From NCBI GenBank assembly GCA_031283785.1, contig JAITBC010000160.1:1-43531 (forward strand): a stretch of 43,531 nt of DNA, read 5' to 3'. The notes under the pieces were generated by a model. It was given only the letters and a program-made list of their open reading frames with translations. It had not been told where the DNA came from and ran no database searches. Positions 1 through 8,363 of the stretch are shown here, piece by piece. Source of the DNA: Tannerella sp. (lineage in GTDB: Bacteria; Bacteroidota; Bacteroidia; Bacteroidales; Tannerellaceae). The stretch's first letter is position 1; each line of letters opens with the position of its first letter. Made by a program: the position numbers and the translations under genes.

Positions 1-992
1 TCACATTCCATCAGTTTGGTCCATTGTTCCCAGCCTTCCTGCGCCGGATTAAAATTAACGCATCCCCAGACTTCAAAGTTTTTCAAATTTCCTTCGTTGA
101 ACACATAGTTAATATTCGATGTCCGCTGATACAGCCGTAAACGGCTTATCTTACCGACTACGCCCAAATCAAAAGAAACAGCCTGAGGCCATATGCCTGT
201 TCCTGCCGGGGAACTGTAACACGGGTCGCCACCTCTGTTTCCATCCCATATCCTGTGGATATCGTAATCCGAGTTGTAAGGAGGTATATCTCCCGGCGTG
301 GTGATTTTAGCAAATTTCATTTTGTCAAATTCCGTCTCATAGATCGGGACTATCGTATCATATCTTAACCGGCTGCGATTGCCCCAATGGTCCTGTATAT
401 AAGTCCGGAAGCAGAAAGATATGGTATCCATTCCCCTGATAGACCCCTTTCCGTCAGCCATAGAACTGTAAAACGATTCTTTGGGCACGTACTCTTTATT
501 ATGGTCTTCAATTTCAATATTAACGGATATTTCCGCCCGGTTGGGATTATTCCATGTTGCAAGTAAACCGCCGAAATCAGGTACGATACCAAGCGTTTCC
601 GAAATAGAGAGAACATCAGGGATAAGCGGTTTTATGGTTTCGACGTGCGATTCGGATTCATTACGGCTTTTATCAACGGCGATAAGCCTTACCTGATATT
701 GTATGGTATCTCCGAAACCCTGAATCTGCAACGAATCGACAAAAGCCGAAGCTTTACTTTCTACTTCCGTCTCCCCGTCGATGGAATAAACGGCTTTCAC
801 GCACAGTAAATCTTCGTCGGCAGGAAGCGAATAGTGAAAAACGGCGCCTCCGGCAATACTCCGGGACGTTACATTGGTGACTTTACCGGGAGGCGTATCA
901 TCCAACGGTTGTTGTCCTACGGGTTCTTCCTTGCATGAGCCGAAGAACGCAATGCCGGACAAAATAATCAGCATATTCAAACAGTATTTCAT
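1..992 (-). CDS. PUL surface lipoprotein, DUF4959/DUF5126/DUF5000 type (3' end beyond window)
   Basis: The reading frame opens at the ATG at 990-992 and stays open for 330 codons to the window edge, so the C-terminus is missing. Residues 1-20 are a lipoprotein signal ending FFGSC. The Cys20-Lys-Glu-Glu that follows fits the Bacteroidota surface-export signal. Residues of roughly 20-124 resemble DUF4959 (fibronectin-like, with LPADEDLLCVKAVYS), 125-220 resemble DUF5126 (WNNPNRAEI, DHWGNRS), and from about 225 a discoidin/DUF5000-like fold begins (FDLGVVGKISRLRLYQR). In this family these proteins follow SusD in polysaccharide utilisation loci and probably bind glycan at the cell surface. It lies 34 bp after the SusD gene on the same strand, so it is likely co-transcribed. 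The domain assignments come from recognised motifs. The ligand is unknown. Confidence 0.85.
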   Translation of the reverse strand, partial: MKYCLNMLIILSGIAFFGSCKEEPVGQQPLDDTPPGKVTNVTSRSIAGGAVFHYSLPADEDLLCVKAVYSIDGETEVESKASAFVDSLQIQGFGDTIQYQVRLIAVDKSRNESESHVETIKPLIPDVLSISETLGIVPDFGGLLATWNNPNRAEISVNIEIEDHNKEYVPKESFYSSMADGKGSIRGMDTISFCFRTYIQDHWGNRSRLRYDTIVPIYETEFDKMKFAKITTPGDIPPYNSDYDIHRIWDGNRGGDPCYSSPAGTGIWPQAVSFDLGVVGKISRLRLYQRTSNINYVFNEGNLKNFEVWGCVNFNPAQEGWEQWTKLMEC

Positions 993-1026
993 ATACAAAC
1001 AATTTTTTATTTTATACTTAACATTT

Positions 1027-2961
1027 TTACCAGCCATAGTTTTGAATCAGGTTTTTATTGACAAACAAATTAGATTCTTTGATGGGCCAGAAATAATCTT
1101 TCACGGTAAATCTTACGGATTCTCTCCTCAACGAAACGGGATTGTAAAAGTCTTCGGGCACTTCTCCCATGATGTTCCAACCCATTGGATCTTCATTATA
1201 GACTTCGATTTCTTTCCACCGGCGGATGTCCCAGAAGCGTTTTCCTTCAAGTGCGAGTTCGATGGCACGTTCGCGGTGCAGGATGTTCCTCCGTCCGTCT
1301 TTCGTGTTGATTTTCTCCGGATTGGTCGAATACTTCGTCCACGAATCTGCGATTCCTTCCAGCCCTACGCGTTCACGTATCAGATCCGGATATTTGAATA
1401 TTTCTTCAACCGGCCCATCAGCTTCGTTTAACGCTTCGGCGTACATCAGGTACAGATCGGCTAAACGGTATATCGGAAAAGGGAAATATTCCCATGTCGT
1501 GCGGTCGTATTGCTGTGTGTTCTTGTAATGGCTCATTTTTTTTGCTCCATAGCCTGAAATAGAATTAGCTTCTCCGGCCTGGAACCCGGAAATCTGCGTA
1601 TTCATATATTCACAATGCTTTACGTCTTTGAATGTGTTATATCCGCTACCGAAGAAGATACCTTTGTCAAAAGCAATGCTTGCATAAAAACGCGGTTCGC
1701 GATTAAAATGCAGGTATACGGTCTTTTGGTTTTCTTTCACATAATATATTTCATCGCCGGAAGAGGGTTCGGGGCGGATGGCATACCGGTTCTGATACCA
1801 GCCGTTTGACGCCCATTCCTTGTCTTCTTCAATCGGGATGCCATTCGAAGAATAGTATTTATTTACTAAACCCAGCGTCGGCGACCATTCGCTTGTGAAA
1901 TTTGCTAACGTAAACGGATTCATACGAATAAGCCTTGGTGTAGCATCTCTTGCAAGAATACCGCAACTGTTATTTGTTCCCCCCCATATTAATTCGCTGT
2001 TCCAGCGGTTACAAACAGTTTGTCGGTAGTTTGTTTCCTGCTTTATGAGTTCGTGCTCGTTAACCAACAGCGGATCTATTTGGTTATATAACCTTTTCCC
2101 TTGCACATGACAGGCGTTAATCGCTACGAGACAGGCGTCCGCTGCCGCCGTCCATTTATCCGGATCGTAGGTTTGGGGGAATAATTGCCGTCCCTGGTTA
2201 TCAACTATCCCCGAATAATCGGTATTACCGTTGAATAGCGGGCTGGCGGCGAAAAGCAGCACTTCCGCCTTTAGCGTCATTGCAATCAATTTATCCGCTC
2301 TTCCGGCTTCCGTTCCTTCCACAACATCCTGCGCTTCAGGCAAATCCGTCACCGCTTCCTCTATCAGCCCCACCACATAATTTACCACATCGTCTATCGG
2401 TTCCCGGAAAACCTGCACCTCCTTAACGCTGGCCGAAATCGGCTGGTTCACGTCTATGATCGGTACCGGGCCATACCGCTTCATCAGGCAATAGTGATAG
2501 TAGGCTTTGAGGAATTTCGCTTCCGCCACCCACCGCCTGCGGTTATGTTCCATCACATCCATCACACCATCTATATTTTCAAGAAAGACATTGCAATCGC
2601 GGATACCGACCCACAGGGAATGGTTGCCGTCCCACAGATTCATTACCGGTTCGTTCGCGTTCTGCTCTCCACGTACGATCCTTGAACCGCCCCATGTCGT
2701 AAACCTTGTCCCTGATTCCAATAATACATACCGCTGCGCCGTCTCATCCGCCCCGGTCATAGCCGGATCGCCCTGAATATCCCCTGTCTGGGGTCTGTAG
2801 CTGTAACAGCCGTATAAATATCTTTCCGCTGCAATACTGTTCTTAAAGGCATACTCTATCGTAGCGACATTATCCGGGACAACATCTAAATAATCGCAGG
2901 ATGATATCGCAAACAGCGTACAAATAAGAAATATCGTTTTCTTTATTACTTTCGTTTTCAT
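1027..2961 (-). CDS. SusD/RagB-family nutrient-binding outer membrane lipoprotein
   Basis: This 644-aa protein has a signal ending FAISSC, lipidated Cys22 and then DYLDVVPDN, the usual SusD N-terminus. A TPR-rich SusD-like N-terminal region follows (about 23-300; RWVAEAKFLKAYYHYCLMKRYG is the characteristic helix). The C-terminal RagB/SusD domain ends with LHRERAIELALEGKRFWDIRR, a hallmark of the family. SusD proteins cap the SusC barrel from outside and capture oligosaccharide for import. The gene starts 20 bp after susC stops, so it is in the same operon. At 644 aa it is somewhat longer than the typical 500-600 aa. The substrate cannot be read from the sequence. Confidence 0.96.
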   Translation of the reverse strand: MKTKVIKKTIFLICTLFAISSCDYLDVVPDNVATIEYAFKNSIAAERYLYGCYSYRPQTGDIQGDPAMTGADETAQRYVLLESGTRFTTWGGSRIVRGEQNANEPVMNLWDGNHSLWVGIRDCNVFLENIDGVMDVMEHNRRRWVAEAKFLKAYYHYCLMKRYGPVPIIDVNQPISASVKEVQVFREPIDDVVNYVVGLIEEAVTDLPEAQDVVEGTEAGRADKLIAMTLKAEVLLFAASPLFNGNTDYSGIVDNQGRQLFPQTYDPDKWTAAADACLVAINACHVQGKRLYNQIDPLLVNEHELIKQETNYRQTVCNRWNSELIWGGTNNSCGILARDATPRLIRMNPFTLANFTSEWSPTLGLVNKYYSSNGIPIEEDKEWASNGWYQNRYAIRPEPSSGDEIYYVKENQKTVYLHFNREPRFYASIAFDKGIFFGSGYNTFKDVKHCEYMNTQISGFQAGEANSISGYGAKKMSHYKNTQQYDRTTWEYFPFPIYRLADLYLMYAEALNEADGPVEEIFKYPDLIRERVGLEGIADSWTKYSTNPEKINTKDGRRNILHRERAIELALEGKRFWDIRRWKEIEVYNEDPMGWNIMGEVPEDFYNPVSLRRESVRFTVKDYFWPIKESNLFVNKNLIQNYGW

Positions 2962-2981
2962 CTTATTTCATTTTAAAATTT

Positions 2982-5900
2982 TCAAAAACCCAACTGGATA
3001 CCCATGTTAAATACTCTTTGGACAGGATACCCCAGTCCGTTTCCTCCCATTTCGGGATCCCACATCTTAAATTTGCTGAATGTCAACAGATTTGTGCCGC
3101 TAAAATAGATGCGCAGATTCGTCATATAAGCTTTGGACGCCAACCGTTCGGGCAATGTATATCCAAATTCGACCGATTTCAGGCGGAGGAACGAGCCGTC
3201 GCGCATCAGCCATGTCGAAGTCTTGTTATTATTATCTATCACCGTGGGAGAAAGGCGCGGCCATAAGGCATACACATTGCGGTTCGCTTCCGACCAGTGA
3301 CTGTCGGCAATCGCTTTCAGCAATCCCTGCTGCCCGCCTATAAAGGGCGTCACGTCTACCACTCCTGCATTCCAGTCATTATAAGTGGCAATCCAGAACG
3401 ATTCCCTTGCCAGCCCCTGGAAAAAGAAGGAGAGATCGAATTGTTTGAAGCCACCCGACAGTCCGAAGCCGTAAACGATCTCCGGGCTGGTCGGATAGCC
3501 GACAGGCGCCATGTCCAGTTCGGTGATTTTCCCGTCGCCGTTCAGGTCTTTATATTTAATATCGCCGGCTTTGTAGTTGCCGAACTGCACGGGCGAATTG
3601 CGCACCTCTTCTTCGTCGACAAACAGCCGTTCGGCGATATATCCCCAGTTTTGATTCAACGAATAGCCTACGCGCGACCGCCACGGCGCGTTCGGGTAAT
3701 CCGGTTCTTCATAGACGGTAAATTTACTTTTAGCATACGTAAAATTAGCCATACCGCTAATCCATGCATTTTTATTGAACGAATGGTTCATGTTCAGCGA
3801 AATATCTACCCCCCGGCTGAATGCCTCCCCTACATTGGAACGGGTCACAGCCTGCAGTCCCATAGTAGATGGGATAGACGCTCTGTTCATCAATATATTG
3901 TTTCGGTTTTCACGGAAATATTCCGCCTGAATATCTATTTCCTTAAACAGTCCGATTTCGGCCGTGACATTCAATTTCCTTGCCGTTTCCCATGTAATCA
4001 GATCGTTCGCATACCTGCCGACGGATACTCCATACCTCGTTTCGCCCCCGGCATTGCCGAACGTTCCGAACGACGAACCGTGAGCGCCGCTGTTCATATT
4101 TACGTTGGAAAGATAGAAGAAACGGTCGTTTGCATCGCCGATAGCGTCGTTACCGGACAGTCCGTAGGTAGCTTTTAATTTCAGGTTACTTACGATTTCC
4201 TTCAGTCCTTCGCTATAAAAGCCTTCGCTTGAGACTGCCCAGCCCAAACCCGCCGACGGGAAGAAGCCGAACCGTTCTTTTTTCGAGAAACGTTCCGAAC
4301 CGTTATATCCGAAGTTTCCTTCAAACATATAACGGGATTCGTATGCGTACGTGATACGGCCGGCCAGATTAATATTCCGGTAGGGCAACGACCGCTGCAA
4401 ATCTCCCGCATTTCCTTTCAGTTCGTTTCGCATGGTATATACCAGCAGCGCTCCGACGTCGTGCGTATCGTCAAGCGTACGCACCCAGTTTATGGCGCTT
4501 TCAAAATAGGTAACCGCATTTACGTTTTTCGGTCCTTCAAAATACGAAAGATAATCTGTTCCCGTCTCTTCATTCAAAGGGGAAAGGATATAGGTGTCGG
4601 TCTCTTTTATATAAGTCCCGACGTTATAATAGAACGGGGTGTAATACCTTGTTACGTCAAAATAAGAATACCGGTTTGTATTAAACATTGCCCGCAGTGA
4701 GAGTCCTTCCGTTATAAAATTAAGTTCCTGTTTTAATTCAACCTGCGCACCCATCTGGCTTTCCGAATATTCCTTATATCCCATGACCATCTGGGCGTAC
4801 GGGTTATAATACTGCATATTATCGTAATTGCCGAACAGGATATGTTCCGTATATTTATTGGCCTCGTCGGCCGGATAATATGGCGGAAACAAAACCGGAT
4901 TCGTATGCATTACGATACGAAAAATGCGATCGCCTCCTTCGGGAGGGCCTTTATAATCGTCGAACGCACCCGACAGACGAACGATGGCCTCGGTTGTCGG
5001 CGTAATATTGATGTTTACGTTCGAACGCAGCATATATCGATTTAGCTTCACATTATTATTAAAGTTGTTTCTTTTGTCTACTTTCAACATCCCATTGTCA
5101 TTGATTACCGTTCCGGCCAGATAATAACGTGCTATCTTACCGCCTCCGGAAGCGCTGAAATTCAAGCGGTGATTATTGGAATAGTCCTTAAACAGCAGAT
5201 CATACCAGTCGTTAGCCGGATATACGTATGGATTCGTCCCGTTTATGGTATTTTGTATTTTATGTTCCGAATACATCAGCCGCCCAAGCGGGTCTCTCGT
5301 CCGGATCGCCTCGTTGTGTAACCGCATATAGGTTATCGGATCGGCCATTTCGACATTTTGGGTAGGTTGCGAAAAAGCTTCTTCAAACCGTACGCTAATC
5401 TTGGCTTTCCCTTCGCGACCTTCTTTTGTGGAGACAAGGATAACGCCGTTGGCTCCACGCGATCCGTATAAAGCGGTTGCCGTTGCGTCTTTCAGGATAG
5501 AAAAACTGGCAATATCATCCGGTTGCATCCTGGAAAGTTCCGTCGTCGTAGATTCGTTATTATCAATAAGTATCAACGGGTCTTTTTTATACCCGAAGGT
5601 CGTAACGCCGCGAATAAAGAACTCCGCATTGTCTTTCCCCGGCTCCCCGCTTCGCTGGTAAGCGATGATACCCGACATACGCCCGGCCAAAGCCGTCGTT
5701 AAGTTACTTGACGGGATTTTCAATTCAGCCGGGTTTACGGTTGATATAGAGGCAACGACGCTTTCTTTCTTTTGTTTTCCGAAAGCGACAACCGTAACCT
5801 CGTCCAGTATGCCGACATTTTCTTTCAGCGTCACATCAATGATCGTCTTATCGCCCACCACAATGGTTTGTGTAATCATTCCCAGATACGAGAAAACAAG

Positions 5901-6185
5901 TTTGTCGCTGCCGCTTACTTCTAACGAATACGACCCGTCAATATCGGTCGATACGCCACGCGTACTGCCGTCTATTACCACAGCAGCCCCAGGCAAACCA
6001 TCCCCGCCTTCATCTCTTACAACGCCTCTTACCGTCTTTTTTGCCTGGTCGCTTTTCAGCACTTCCGCAGACAGGCCTGACACGCATCCCACAAGCAGAA
6101 ATACAATGATTCCCGCTGTTCCAATGACTTTTTCAAATCGTAATTTCCAGTGGTCCGTGCCCTCCGGAAAATAATTAACTCTCAT
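2982..6185 (-). CDS. SusC/RagA-family TonB-dependent outer membrane transporter
   Basis: This 1067-aa protein imports glycan fragments through the outer membrane using TonB energy. A hydrophobic signal segment lies at about 21-40, after an unusually long polar start. A carboxypeptidase-regulatory-like domain covers about 51-122 (TVRGVVRDEGGDGLPGA). A TonB-box-like stretch (LDEVTVVAFG) is at 127-136. The plug carries the SusC signature ATALYGSRGANGVILVSTKEG from about 235. The remainder is the 22-strand barrel, ending in MGIQLGF with the expected terminal Phe. There is no N-terminal STN signalling domain, so it is unlikely to signal directly to an anti-sigma factor. It is followed by SusD. The start is the only ATG before the signal segment, and 645 bp of gene-free DNA lies upstream. 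Confidence 0.97.
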   Translation of the reverse strand: MRVNYFPEGTDHWKLRFEKVIGTAGIIVFLLVGCVSGLSAEVLKSDQAKKTVRGVVRDEGGDGLPGAAVVIDGSTRGVSTDIDGSYSLEVSGSDKLVFSYLGMITQTIVVGDKTIIDVTLKENVGILDEVTVVAFGKQKKESVVASISTVNPAELKIPSSNLTTALAGRMSGIIAYQRSGEPGKDNAEFFIRGVTTFGYKKDPLILIDNNESTTTELSRMQPDDIASFSILKDATATALYGSRGANGVILVSTKEGREGKAKISVRFEEAFSQPTQNVEMADPITYMRLHNEAIRTRDPLGRLMYSEHKIQNTINGTNPYVYPANDWYDLLFKDYSNNHRLNFSASGGGKIARYYLAGTVINDNGMLKVDKRNNFNNNVKLNRYMLRSNVNINITPTTEAIVRLSGAFDDYKGPPEGGDRIFRIVMHTNPVLFPPYYPADEANKYTEHILFGNYDNMQYYNPYAQMVMGYKEYSESQMGAQVELKQELNFITEGLSLRAMFNTNRYSYFDVTRYYTPFYYNVGTYIKETDTYILSPLNEETGTDYLSYFEGPKNVNAVTYFESAINWVRTLDDTHDVGALLVYTMRNELKGNAGDLQRSLPYRNINLAGRITYAYESRYMFEGNFGYNGSERFSKKERFGFFPSAGLGWAVSSEGFYSEGLKEIVSNLKLKATYGLSGNDAIGDANDRFFYLSNVNMNSGAHGSSFGTFGNAGGETRYGVSVGRYANDLITWETARKLNVTAEIGLFKEIDIQAEYFRENRNNILMNRASIPSTMGLQAVTRSNVGEAFSRGVDISLNMNHSFNKNAWISGMANFTYAKSKFTVYEEPDYPNAPWRSRVGYSLNQNWGYIAERLFVDEEEVRNSPVQFGNYKAGDIKYKDLNGDGKITELDMAPVGYPTSPEIVYGFGLSGGFKQFDLSFFFQGLARESFWIATYNDWNAGVVDVTPFIGGQQGLLKAIADSHWSEANRNVYALWPRLSPTVIDNNNKTSTWLMRDGSFLRLKSVEFGYTLPERLASKAYMTNLRIYFSGTNLLTFSKFKMWDPEMGGNGLGYPVQRVFNMGIQLGF

Positions 6186-6260
6186 GTTTTTCAGTTTTAA
6201 TAAATTAATAATTCGATAATTTAATAATAAAGTTTTGTCGTTTAAAAATTAACTTTTCAG

Positions 6261-6398
6261 TTTCACCCTTTCCCGACGGACTCCGAATATTCTGCCGGCA
6301 TTGCCTCCTTGAGCCGTTTCGGTTCGTGGCGGTAACGTTCGATTTCGCGCAGGTGCGCTTCAAAATCCTTATTAAAATTTCCATGATGCCGATAATTA
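6261..6398 (-). pseudogene. possible C-terminal remnant of a decayed gene
   Basis: On the minus strand one short frame has protein-like composition: HLREIERYRHEPKRLKEAMP, then AEYSESVGKG and a TGA stop near 6264. An in-frame TAA lies about 45 codons upstream, and there is no ATG between them. It could be the tail of a former gene or chance. I do not recognise the family. It could be tested by searching the 45-residue peptide against Bacteroidales proteins. Confidence 0.2.
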
Positions 6399-6658
6399 GA
6401 TTACAGATTTCTATCCTTTCCCGGCATAACTGCCGGAAAAGGACAAAGTACATGGAAAAAAGAGCGGTCGCATTTTTTCGCAGGACACGATTTTGCCTGC
6501 GCTGCGCCCCGACGGCAAATGACGGGAACGCACCGCCTGCTGCTACCACCGGATTCCGGCAGCAGCAGACGGTTATTTTCTTTGAAGACGTGGCAGGCTG
6601 CACATGGCCTCCACACACACACCGTTTACTGTTAAATAACCTGTAACATAGGGATTTA

Positions 6659-6669
6659 CCCCCCCCCCC
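6659..6669. repeat. C11 homopolymer tract
   Basis: Eleven consecutive C lie about 475 bp upstream of the susC start (poly-G in the susC mRNA sense). Such tracts are prone to slippage. Here it lies outside any supported gene, so any effect would be on the promoter or leader. Confidence 0.9.
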
Positions 6670-6830
6670 TTTAACGTACATTCACAAAAGGGAGAACAGA
6701 AAGTATCAAAAACATTTCCAATCTTATGATTTGTCAGATGTCCTGTCATGATATTTATTTTTCGTCTACTTTTATAAATCGGGACGCGATTTATACCTGT
6801 TATATTTTCAACAACGCTTATACCTCTTTT

Positions 6831-8246
6831 TTAATCGGATGCTACTTGACGTACCGGAATATTTAATAAGAATCCCAGTTTTTTGATTTTCCCGGCTATA
6901 TGGCCGGTTCCTATGGCGCAATGATGCGAAGGGCCGGCCTTCGACCACTGTTCCATGAATGTTTTTGCCGGGACGTCGAATTTATACCGGCTGTTCGTAT
7001 TTCCTATCTGCAGGGTTGGTCCGGCTACGGATTCGCCTTCAGCAAGCAGCAAGGAGAATCCTTCCCTGCCTTCCACAACGGAAAGAAGCGTGACCGGGCC
7101 TTGTTTGACCGACATCTGGATAGACAATCCTTTACCGGGTTTCCCGTGATATACGGGAAGGGGTACGAGTTTTACGCGTTCTTCCGCCATATTAAAGTGA
7201 GCCGGGCCGTCATGACCCAATAATATGACGTCGTCCGTAAAATCCATTGCATAAAATTCGGAGAAAGATCCTCCGGCGCCCAACTCCGCCAGTATCTTCA
7301 TGGCTTGGGCGTTTTTCACCTCACATTCTCCTGCGACGGGCACACCCCTTCCTGTCAACAACGTGTTCCCGGCAATGACGGAAGTCGCTATATCTTCATA
7401 ATCGTTGCCGTCATATCCTTCGTAATAATAAGCCAGGGCATCAAGCTTTCGCGTAGCGACCAGCTTATCCAAGGCGACGGACGTTCGTGCAGCGCGTTCT
7501 ATTTCCGATTCTTCACATTCTGCAATTACGTCGAATGTCGTCCCGAACTCATCTGTTTTTTGCCGTAATTCTTCTGTGGAGACGCCGTCGCGGAGGGCTT
7601 TCAATTCACACATTTCAATCATCTCAATATGGACGCCGAAAGTGGCGGACATCATCGTCAGATCCGTATAAACATCCAGCATACCTCCGTAATAATGCCC
7701 CATTATGCCCAGCCGACTACGTCTCAATGCGTGCATAACTTTTGCGGCATCTATCCATTCTCCCGTTTCGCGCCATGTGTCTTCGTCCGCAAGATAGCCT
7801 GACACAATCTCATAACGGATGCCGGAGCGGTTAAATACGCAGGCTATTTCCGGTACCGAACAGGCCTGGCAGTGCGCCAGCCATTCTCCGGTCATATCGC
7901 CGCGGTCGCCCATGCTATTGAGTTTTTCATAATCAATAGCGGCAACAGGCTGTATATTGAGGAGGATAACAGGCGTCTTCAATTGTTGCGCGACAGGCAA
8001 AACCGTCGAAGACAGCGCATATGTAGAAATATAAAGAAATGCTATGTCAATATTCTCTTCCTTCAGATAATCGACCGCTTTCCGGGCTTTATCCGGATTA
8101 TCAATCATACCCGCATCGACAACAGTGACGTTCATACGCTCCATTCGTTCCCTTATCTGCCGCCGGTATCCTTCCAGACGCGACAGCAAACCGTCAAACT
8201 GCGGCCAGTACGTATCTAAGCCTATCCCAAATAATCCCGCTTTCAT
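6831..8246 (-). CDS. L-arabinose/L-fucose isomerase-family sugar isomerase
   Basis: This 471-aa cytosolic enzyme has the length and motifs of the L-arabinose isomerase (AraA)/L-fucose isomerase superfamily, which interconverts aldoses and ketoses using a divalent metal. Visible candidates for metal and catalytic residues are Glu307 (in PVAGECEV), Glu330 and Asp335 (SEFYAMDF), His345/His350 (GHDGPAH) and His441/His442 (GPSHHCAIGTGH). GHYYGGMLDVYTD near 183 is also typical. Overall similarity is that of the divergent AraA-like group rather than classical AraA, so the sugar is uncertain. It sits between a GH106-like hydrolase and susC on the same strand. By inference it processes a monosaccharide released by the locus, and a deoxysugar is plausible. 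Confidence 0.8.
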   Translation of the reverse strand: MKAGLFGIGLDTYWPQFDGLLSRLEGYRRQIRERMERMNVTVVDAGMIDNPDKARKAVDYLKEENIDIAFLYISTYALSSTVLPVAQQLKTPVILLNIQPVAAIDYEKLNSMGDRGDMTGEWLAHCQACSVPEIACVFNRSGIRYEIVSGYLADEDTWRETGEWIDAAKVMHALRRSRLGIMGHYYGGMLDVYTDLTMMSATFGVHIEMIEMCELKALRDGVSTEELRQKTDEFGTTFDVIAECEESEIERAARTSVALDKLVATRKLDALAYYYEGYDGNDYEDIATSVIAGNTLLTGRGVPVAGECEVKNAQAMKILAELGAGGSFSEFYAMDFTDDVILLGHDGPAHFNMAEERVKLVPLPVYHGKPGKGLSIQMSVKQGPVTLLSVVEGREGFSLLLAEGESVAGPTLQIGNTNSRYKFDVPAKTFMEQWSKAGPSHHCAIGTGHIAGKIKKLGFLLNIPVRQVASD

Positions 8247-8314
8247 AGGGCATAATATTTACAGTATTCCATAATTTTCATATTGAGGATTCCCACTATT
8301 TCAATTTCTAATTG

Positions 8315-8363
8315 TCAATTGTCAATTATCAATTATCAATTATCAATTGTCAATTGTCAATTG
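8315..8363. repeat. seven tandem copies of heptamer TCAATTR
   Basis: Copies start at 8315, 8322, 8329, 8336, 8343, 8350 and 8357. The last base is G or A, and a degraded copy lies at 8308-8314. The array runs from the intergenic gap into the 3' end of the GH106-like gene, whose last six residues (QLTIDN) and TGA stop are encoded inside it. Read on the gene strand, each unit is YAATTGA, which brings a stop within seven codons in any frame. Confidence 0.95.

Larger units (their letters stand above)
6186..6830. other. gene-free region upstream of susC with homopolymer, CA tract and hairpins
   Basis: No convincing gene was found in this 645-bp gap. It holds a run of 11 C (6659-6669), a short CA repeat near 6611-6623, and a near-palindrome of about 40 bp (6533-6572) whose 12-bp outer arms differ at one base. 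An imperfect hairpin at 6416-6443 (CCTTTCCCGGCA paired with TGCCGGAAAAGG) is also present. The open frames crossing it have non-protein-like composition. It probably contains the susC promoter and a long leader, but I could not place a clear TAnnTTTG promoter. Nothing else is supported. Confidence 0.5.

Noticed and set aside
2982..6185. SusC with sigma/anti-sigma signalling
   Set aside because: No STN domain in the N-terminus and no ECF sigma or anti-sigma gene in the window.
6205..6681. 158-codon minus-strand frame starting in the G run (MYVKGGGG)
   Set aside because: Cys/Arg-rich composition, no recognisable domain, and passage through hairpins suggest a non-coding leader. A phase-variable small gene cannot be fully excluded.
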